Positions 59,575 through 64,000 of a stretch of DNA of 64,000 bases are shown in pieces. The notes under the pieces are model-generated. The model made no database searches. It was not told the origin of the DNA and saw only the letters and a program-made list of their open reading frames with translations. This DNA comes from Trichopria drosophilae (lineage: Eukaryota > Arthropoda > Insecta > Hymenoptera > Diapriidae): assembly GCA_030407085.1 (NCBI GenBank), contig CM059587.1, positions 103,287,001 through 103,351,000 on the forward strand. Reading direction: 5' to 3'. How positions within the stretch are numbered: the stretch's first letter is position 1; every line of letters starts with the position of its first letter. Both the position numbers and the translations under genes were made by a program.

Positions 59575-59765
59575 GAATTTTCAAAATCTGAGTTCAGATT
59601 CGTAATCAGCGACCCCAAAAACCCCAGAGTACCCAGTTTCATCTGGATCAAGCAACTTTTTACATTTGGGTCGGCCATATTGGATCCGCCATTTTGCATT
59701 TCCAAAATCTGAGTTCAGATTCGTAATCAGCGACCCCAAAAACCCCCGAGTACCCAGTTTCATGA
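59575..59765 (-). repeat. Inverted 120-bp units next to the right end
   Basis: About one and a half units in the opposite direction to the array before it, ending at CAGTTTCAT (59757-59764), 24 bp from the right terminal repeat. They mirror the left array, so the two transposon ends carry inverted satellite units. They pair with 59520-59575 around a junction rich in AATTTT/AAAATT. Confidence 0.85.
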
Positions 59766-59788
59766 AAAATGGTTCATCAGAAAAATGT

Positions 59789-59801
59789 GTACCGCAAAGG
59801 G
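59789..59801 (-). repeat. piggyBac right terminal inverted repeat
   Basis: GTACCGCAAAGGG, the perfect complement of the left end, followed by CTAT. Confidence 0.85.
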
Positions 59802-61495
59802 CTATATCGATCAAAGAAGGTCACGAGGTTACGGAACTCCCACGTCGTCTGAGTATTCGATTTTAATTCTTCGTCATGCAAGAAATGTATAATATCCGCC
59901 CGCATGGAATGTTTAATAAATGAAATCCGGACAAAAAGTTCCTGCTATTTCAAGATATATTCGTTTATGAATACCTGGTATGGAAGTCATCTGTTGAATT
60001 AACGGGAGAGCGAAATAATATTGGTATTTCATTAAAAGCTTGGAATAAAGAAAAACACGCTGTAGAGATATATGATTGCATAACTATTCACCATAACCCC
60101 TCCCCCTCTCGCTCTTAAGTTTAAATTTGCCCCAAAAATTAATCGAATATATCGAATAATTAGCAGATACATAAGTATTAAGTGAAAATAGTCGAATTTC
60201 GTCAGACCAATGGTACCAAAGTAGATTCACGGGTATTCTTCACAATTAATTTATTGAAAGAATAAATAGAATCACAAGTAAAATTATTGTAATGGTTTTA
60301 AGTGAAAACAGTTGCAACTGGTCAGCCATTTAAATTCAATCACTTTGATCAATTTTCATTTTATCGAATACCTTTAATTGTATTTCTTAATTCAATTCCC
60401 ACTCAATTACCATTCAATTATTTATATTTACATGTGAAACGAAGAACTTTAAAGTCGATAAAACGACATCTGTCACTGGATTACGAAGTGTCACCATTCG
60501 GAGCGTGAATAAAAGCTGAACGGTTCGTAGCAGGATCGAGGATCGTCGTTTCCACCCGTCGTACCTGGGGAATTCGAGAACTATCTTTCGTTCTAGGAGA
60601 TAGTTCGTGAGTCGATAACTCATGATTGGCTGAACAAAATCATACTTTCTCCTCGTTTGTTGAGCCCTCACGATTTCTCGTAGAAAAGGAAAATAACAAG
60701 AGAACAATTTTCAGGTTGGAGGAATCGAATAAAAATAACGACACACTCAAGAAAGTAAAATAACTGGTAAACTTAGGTTTGATGTACAAAAGTTTGCGCA
60801 TTTACGAAAATAGCCTTTCCCGATTCGAAATTCGAAACACTTTCCAAGTTCAAGTCAAGTATTGATCGCATCTTACGGAACGCTTAATCTGAATATTACA
60901 AGATTCTTTACTAGCGATGACAGAATAAATGTTTTTGTTTTGGTTATTTTATTTATGTTTATCTTGAGCCTAGGGAAGGACTAATTTACAAGATTTTTCC
61001 ACATCAATTTACATTTTTTGATAGACAGAACTCAGTTAAATATAGCAATTTATTTACACGTCTTGTTTAGAGAGTGAGAAATTTTAAAAATACATTCAGA
61101 AAGTACATGTCTGACTTGTTTTTCCTTAACTACTTACGCATCCACTCACGCTTTTGAGTATTAATTTTCGCTTTTCGTGTTACTATTTGCGACAAGCGAT
61201 TCCACTTTCACTGAAGTAAATTGTGAACGAGTTTCTTTACTTATTTATTACATACATTACACGAATATTGCTAATTGAAATTGGGTAATAAGAATCCTAA
61301 AGTGTGCAAATCGTTAGAAATTATGAATCGTATTTTATACTTTTCTTTACCTGAAATCGGTGTTGTTTTGTTGACTATCGTACAACAATCATTAGGTAGG
61401 TTCTAACATTAAGAAGTAATTGAAAATAAATACAGAAGTTATGTATGGAATAAAAGGTTAGTGAAAATACCAGTAATTGTGTTTCGCTTTTTATA
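59802..61495. other. Spacer with a GC-richer patch
   Basis: AT-rich except 60430-60715. That patch has CpG words, a 97-codon minus-strand frame (60414-60707) without a known motif, and a hairpin, GAACTATCT (60578-60586) with AGATAGTTC (60598-60606). It may be a promoter or untranslated exon, unproven. Confidence 0.4.
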
Positions 61496-61546
61496 TGTTA
61501 CGTCCAAATGAGGTGCAAAAACCCATATGAGGACGTGGAAAGGGCG

Positions 61547-61566
61547 GGTCTACCAAAAGGTAGACC
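61547..61566 (-). other. Short perfect hairpin near the LTR-like edge
   Basis: GGTCTACC (61547-61554) and GGTAGACC (61559-61566) pair around an AAAA loop. On the minus strand it lies about 95 bp beyond the AATAAA signal. Confidence 0.6.
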
Positions 61567-61661
61567 TCGGGTTGTAGAGGATAGCGAGGGCTACTATACT
61601 AAAATTGGGAAAAAAAGGGTGAACACAAATAAATCACAAGTATGTCAAGTGAAAATGGTTT

Positions 61662-61978
61662 TTATTTAAATTGGCACAAATATTGAATAAGGTTTCGGCT
61701 GTGGAGGCTGGATTTGTGGATGAGAGAAGGAGCTTGGAATGTGGGTGGGTCGGTTGGTCGGAAAAGTTCCTCTGGGGAGGGAAGTGGAGCAGTTGGTACA
61801 GGTGGACGGAAGGACGAAGTCGAGGTGGTTTGCGATGGGCCCGAAATCAAGAGTGGGTCGGGGGGAGGAGGCGTGGGTTGACCCGCGCCCTCCGCTGCTT
61901 CGGCGGCGATGGCTCTGGCGGCTCTCAATATAGCCCGGTTCCGTAAGCGGTAAAAATTTCGCGGCTTGGTTTTCCTCA
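61662..61978 (-). CDS. Proline-rich reading frame, possible terminal exon inside the LTR-like unit
   Basis: This frame stands out by its high GC content. Upstream on the minus strand, TTGTTTTTCAG (61989-61979) is a strong splice acceptor. The exon would begin TGAGGAAAACC at 61978. One frame reads RKTKPRNFYRLRNR, then AILRAARAIAAEAAEGAGQ, followed by a Pro/Ser/Thr-rich tail, and stops with TAA at 61662. A second frame over the same DNA is also open for about 100 codons and reads FFSEENQAAKFLPLTEPGY before a Ser/Pro-rich tail. The stop overlaps an AATAAA signal (minus strand 61666-61661), so this would be the last exon of a transcript. There is no ATG in the exon. I do not recognise the product. 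It could be element-encoded or a captured host exon, and GC content alone can keep both frames open. Confidence 0.3.
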
Positions 61979-62170
61979 CTGAAAAACAATTACCAATGGT
62001 GAGAAAAGAAAGGGGTTGCGAGAAAGGTTTTTATTAGGGGTGGTTAGTGATCAGGAGAAGGCGAGATCCTTACAACTATATCCCGGTGAGGGGGAGAAGA
62101 GAAAAAAATTAAAAAGAAATAACTATAGAAGGGGAGGCTTAAAATGCCCAAAAGAATTATATAGGGGTGA

Positions 62171-62345
62171 CGTAACAGTCCCTACTGATGCTTGCGGCTC
62201 AATAAGGCTCGACGTTCAGAGAACGACACCCAGTTAAGTCGCCAGTATCACTAGAAAAAAAAAAACAAGTCCCTACTGATGATCGGAACTCCCCGGTTCG
62301 TCATTCAGAGAATGATGCCGGGAGAATTCCTATCCTCACTAAAAA
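62171..62345 (+). repeat. Two diverged tandem units
   Basis: AGTCCCTACTGATG opens both units (62177 and 62269). Each continues with a self-complementary block: CGACGTTCAGAGAACGACACC in the first and TCGTCATTCAGAGAATGATG in the second. The period is about 92 bp. Confidence 0.6.
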
Positions 62346-62540
62346 TATAAAATAATAAAAAAGAAATATATTTCCTAAGGTGTTGTTCCTCCTTTTCAAA
62401 AAAAAAATAAATATTGGAGTGAACCAACACGTTCGTCTCAGGTTGGGAAAGGATAGTGGATGGGGATTGAGTTCGGGGTTTTTTTATTTTTGTTTATTTA
62501 CATACTCACTATCAATTGTTTGTTGTTTCCGGGTCCCTGT

Positions 62541-62673
62541 GCCCGTATTCCGTAAGTCGTTATTACGAATAACGTCGACGTTATGACAATTCCAACCAAC
62601 CACGGTCCAGGATATTGTCGTTATCGACAGTAACGTCGACGTTATTCGTAATAACGACTTACGGAATACGGGC
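62541..62673. repeat. Perfect 43-bp inverted repeat with 47-bp loop
   Basis: 62541-62583 and 62631-62673 are exact inverted copies over 43 bp, from GCCCGTATTCCG at the outside to AACGTCGACGTTA at the inside. The loop has a further GACAAT/ATTGTC pair. Lack of any mismatch means recent origin or active maintenance. It may be a small nested element, but no target duplication is clear. Confidence 0.85.
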
Positions 62674-62740
62674 TCTGGGCTGGTGTTGGGAGGTGCAGAG
62701 ATGTTGACAGAAGTCTCTCCTTGTGTTACGTCTCTCCGTC

Positions 62741-62872
62741 TGTCTGAATCTCTTTCTGCCTGTATGAATCTCTTCTGGCTGTCTGAATCTCTTCTGCCTG
62801 TCTGAACCTCTTCTGCCTGTCTGAATCTCTTATGGCTGTCTGAATCTCTTCGCTGCCTGAATCTCTTCTCTG
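62741..62872. repeat. Minisatellite, about seven 20-bp units
   Basis: Repeated CTGTCTGAATCTCTTCTGC with small changes (CTGTATGAATC, GAACCTC, TTATGG). Confidence 0.9.
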
Positions 62873-63653
62873 GTCATTATTAGCAGTGCGGTTGTATTTA
62901 TATGTGACTCCCCCTTACTCCGAATTTCGGGACTGATAAACGGGATAATCTGGAAGCGTAGATTTCTTGGAAAAGTCGGGATATTTCCTTGATGTTTCTA
63001 GCCTCCACTGATTCCGATTAGATATCTTGATTCATGTGATAGATTTTTTTTTTTATGCTTGACCGTAGAACAAATGAATATCGTAGTATGCGTCGGATTA
63101 AAATAGTTTCGATTAATTACATGATTGCTTGAAGGTCGTATACAACTTTTGCTAGTTTGTTTTGGGATTAAGATTATAATATACATGTATTCTATTTTAG
63201 TGAGATCGGTTTCTTAATCGTATTGCCAGTCAATATCTATTTTCTTATGGTGAGTGATTTATGAGACGTAGATTAGCATTGTAACGAAGATCATATAAGA
63301 TTTAACACTGATGTTCCGCTTAGAATCTATGTTTACATTGAAACGCCGATATATACAACTGATTACATGCATCGAAATTTTACGGCGTTCATGATATCTT
63401 GATCGAGTATTAAGAAGCGGAGATTGCTTAATCATAGACAAAGATAATGTTATAATTTGAGGGGACGGCTAGATCTGAAAACTTGTACGTGCGTGTTGCG
63501 TCATGCGTGAGGCGCGTGCTATGAAGGAATAGAATGATTAATTTTATCAGTGTATTAATACATTTCAAAGAAAAGATGCATTATGACTGGTTTTCGGCAT
63601 AAGAAGATGAAGTTAAAAATTGCTGAAGTATAATCGTTACGTAGGACGTAACA

Positions 63654-64000
63654 TATATGCCGTGGTCTAACCCTGGGTCCAATTTGCAACATATTTCTAG
63701 TTACATTCCAGTAGCAACATGTAAATCATGTAACAATTAATTTTAAATCTCCCAAATACGTACATGTGATGAATTAATTTTCAAGTTACTTATAAAATAA
63801 AATATTAAATTTCATATCTGAATTCCGTGCATAGTACAAAAAGTAAAGATTTGAACTTATGCTGCCAACGGTAAGTTACATTAAGTCACAAACTATTTTC
63901 TATATGAATAATCATTTCAACATTAACTAAATTAAATAATACATATAAATTAATGAAGAAAATCTCGCAATTCAACTGAAATTTAGGAATAGAATATGAA
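63654..64000. other. AT-rich spacer
   Basis: Nothing recognised beyond the LTR-like unit. Confidence 0.5.

Larger units (their letters stand above)
56090..59801 (-). mobile_element. piggyBac-type transposon, 3.7 kb, complete ends, frameshifted
   Basis: The perfect 13-bp terminal inverted repeat CCCTTTGCGGTAC lies at 56090-56102 and its complement at 59789-59801. A 13-bp repeat starting CCC is the piggyBac pattern. Immediately outside, both flanks read CTAT (56086-56089 and 59802-59805). This looks like a 4-bp target duplication, although piggyBac elements nearly always use TTAA. Inside are a left array of 120-bp units, a T-rich minisatellite, the minus-strand transposase, its 5' leader, and a right array with units in both directions. 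The transposase has one frameshift, so the copy is probably non-autonomous now. The intact ends and long reading frames indicate a fairly recent insertion. Confidence 0.85.
61496..63653. mobile_element. LTR-like unit (solo LTR or short LTR-type element), 2.16 kb
   Basis: It starts TGTTACGTCC (61496-61505) and ends GGACGTAACA (63644-63653). The TG...CA ends with short perfect inverted repeats are typical of LTRs. Both flanks read TATA (61492-61495 and 63654-63657), a 4-bp target duplication of the kind Ty3/Gypsy-type elements make. No second copy of the unit, no gag-pol frame and no primer-binding site were found, so it is either a solo LTR of unusual length or a non-autonomous element. Inside are a proline-rich minus-strand frame, a polyadenylation signal, a two-unit tandem, a perfect 43-bp inverted repeat and a minisatellite. 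Sense is uncertain; signals favour the minus strand. Confidence 0.55.

Noticed and set aside
62177..62733. Two internal sites, GACGTAACA (62168-62176) and TGTTACGTCTC (62732-62742), considered as inner LTR edges
   Set aside because: The sequences next to them do not match the outer ends beyond about 9 bp, so a two-LTR structure is not supported.

Overview
This is AT-rich eukaryotic DNA with no bacterial-style gene packing. Long open frames are almost absent, and homopolymer runs, microsatellites and short GC-richer islands are scattered through it. The transposable elements (piggyBac, a Penelope-like element, a non-LTR retrotransposon tail, an LTR-like unit, many fold-back and MITE-like repeats) and the base composition suggest an arthropod, most likely an insect and perhaps a hymenopteran. 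The species cannot be fixed from the sequence. I found no exon of a recognisable host gene, so the window is best read as intergenic DNA or a large intron.

Layout. At 0-10 kb there are AT-rich spacer, a hairpin repeat (1.68-1.91 kb), a composite repeat (2.29-3.09 kb), one copy of a dispersed repeat (6.33 kb), a decayed Penelope-like reverse transcriptase with MGSP and YFDD motifs (7.6-7.8 kb), and a short direct duplication (9.13 and 9.74 kb). At 10-30 kb it is mostly empty. It holds a tRNA-like, SINE-like sequence (10.1 kb), eroded 120-bp satellite units (17.9-18.3 kb), an orphan piggyBac-type end at a TTAA (20.64 kb), a GC-richer island (24.7-25.3 kb) and a second piggyBac-type end (29.48 kb). 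At 30-47 kb there are a minus-strand remnant of a Penelope-like GIY-YIG endonuclease (30.2 kb), a fold-back repeat (30.4-30.8 kb), small hairpins, and a 100-113 bp tandem repeat rich in AAGGTCA-like words (41.9-42.4 kb). At 47-56 kb a 1.43-kb element with CCCGCATAAACATT ends carries a 480-bp MITE nested inside it (47.15-48.58 kb). Beyond it lies a giant composite inverted repeat with arms of about 1 kb (51.1-54.8 kb, plus a satellite copy at 55.2 kb); its central part contains the C-terminal tail of a non-LTR reverse transcriptase.

The best-defined object is a 3.7-kb piggyBac-type transposon at 56,090-59,801. It has perfect 13-bp inverted ends, a CTAT duplication in place of the usual TTAA, a minus-strand transposase broken by one single-base frameshift, and arrays of a 120-bp repeat inside both ends. 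The same 120-bp repeat recurs as eroded relics at 18, 29 and 39.6 kb, so this family has seeded the region repeatedly.

At 61,496-63,653 a TGTTACGTCC...GGACGTAACA unit, flanked by TATA on both sides, looks like a solo LTR or short LTR-type element. It contains a proline-rich minus-strand reading frame behind a good splice acceptor, a perfect 43-bp inverted repeat and a CTGTCTGAATCTCTT minisatellite.

No new host system is evident. The most interesting material is the architecture of the piggyBac/satellite unit, the composite fold-back and the LTR-like unit.
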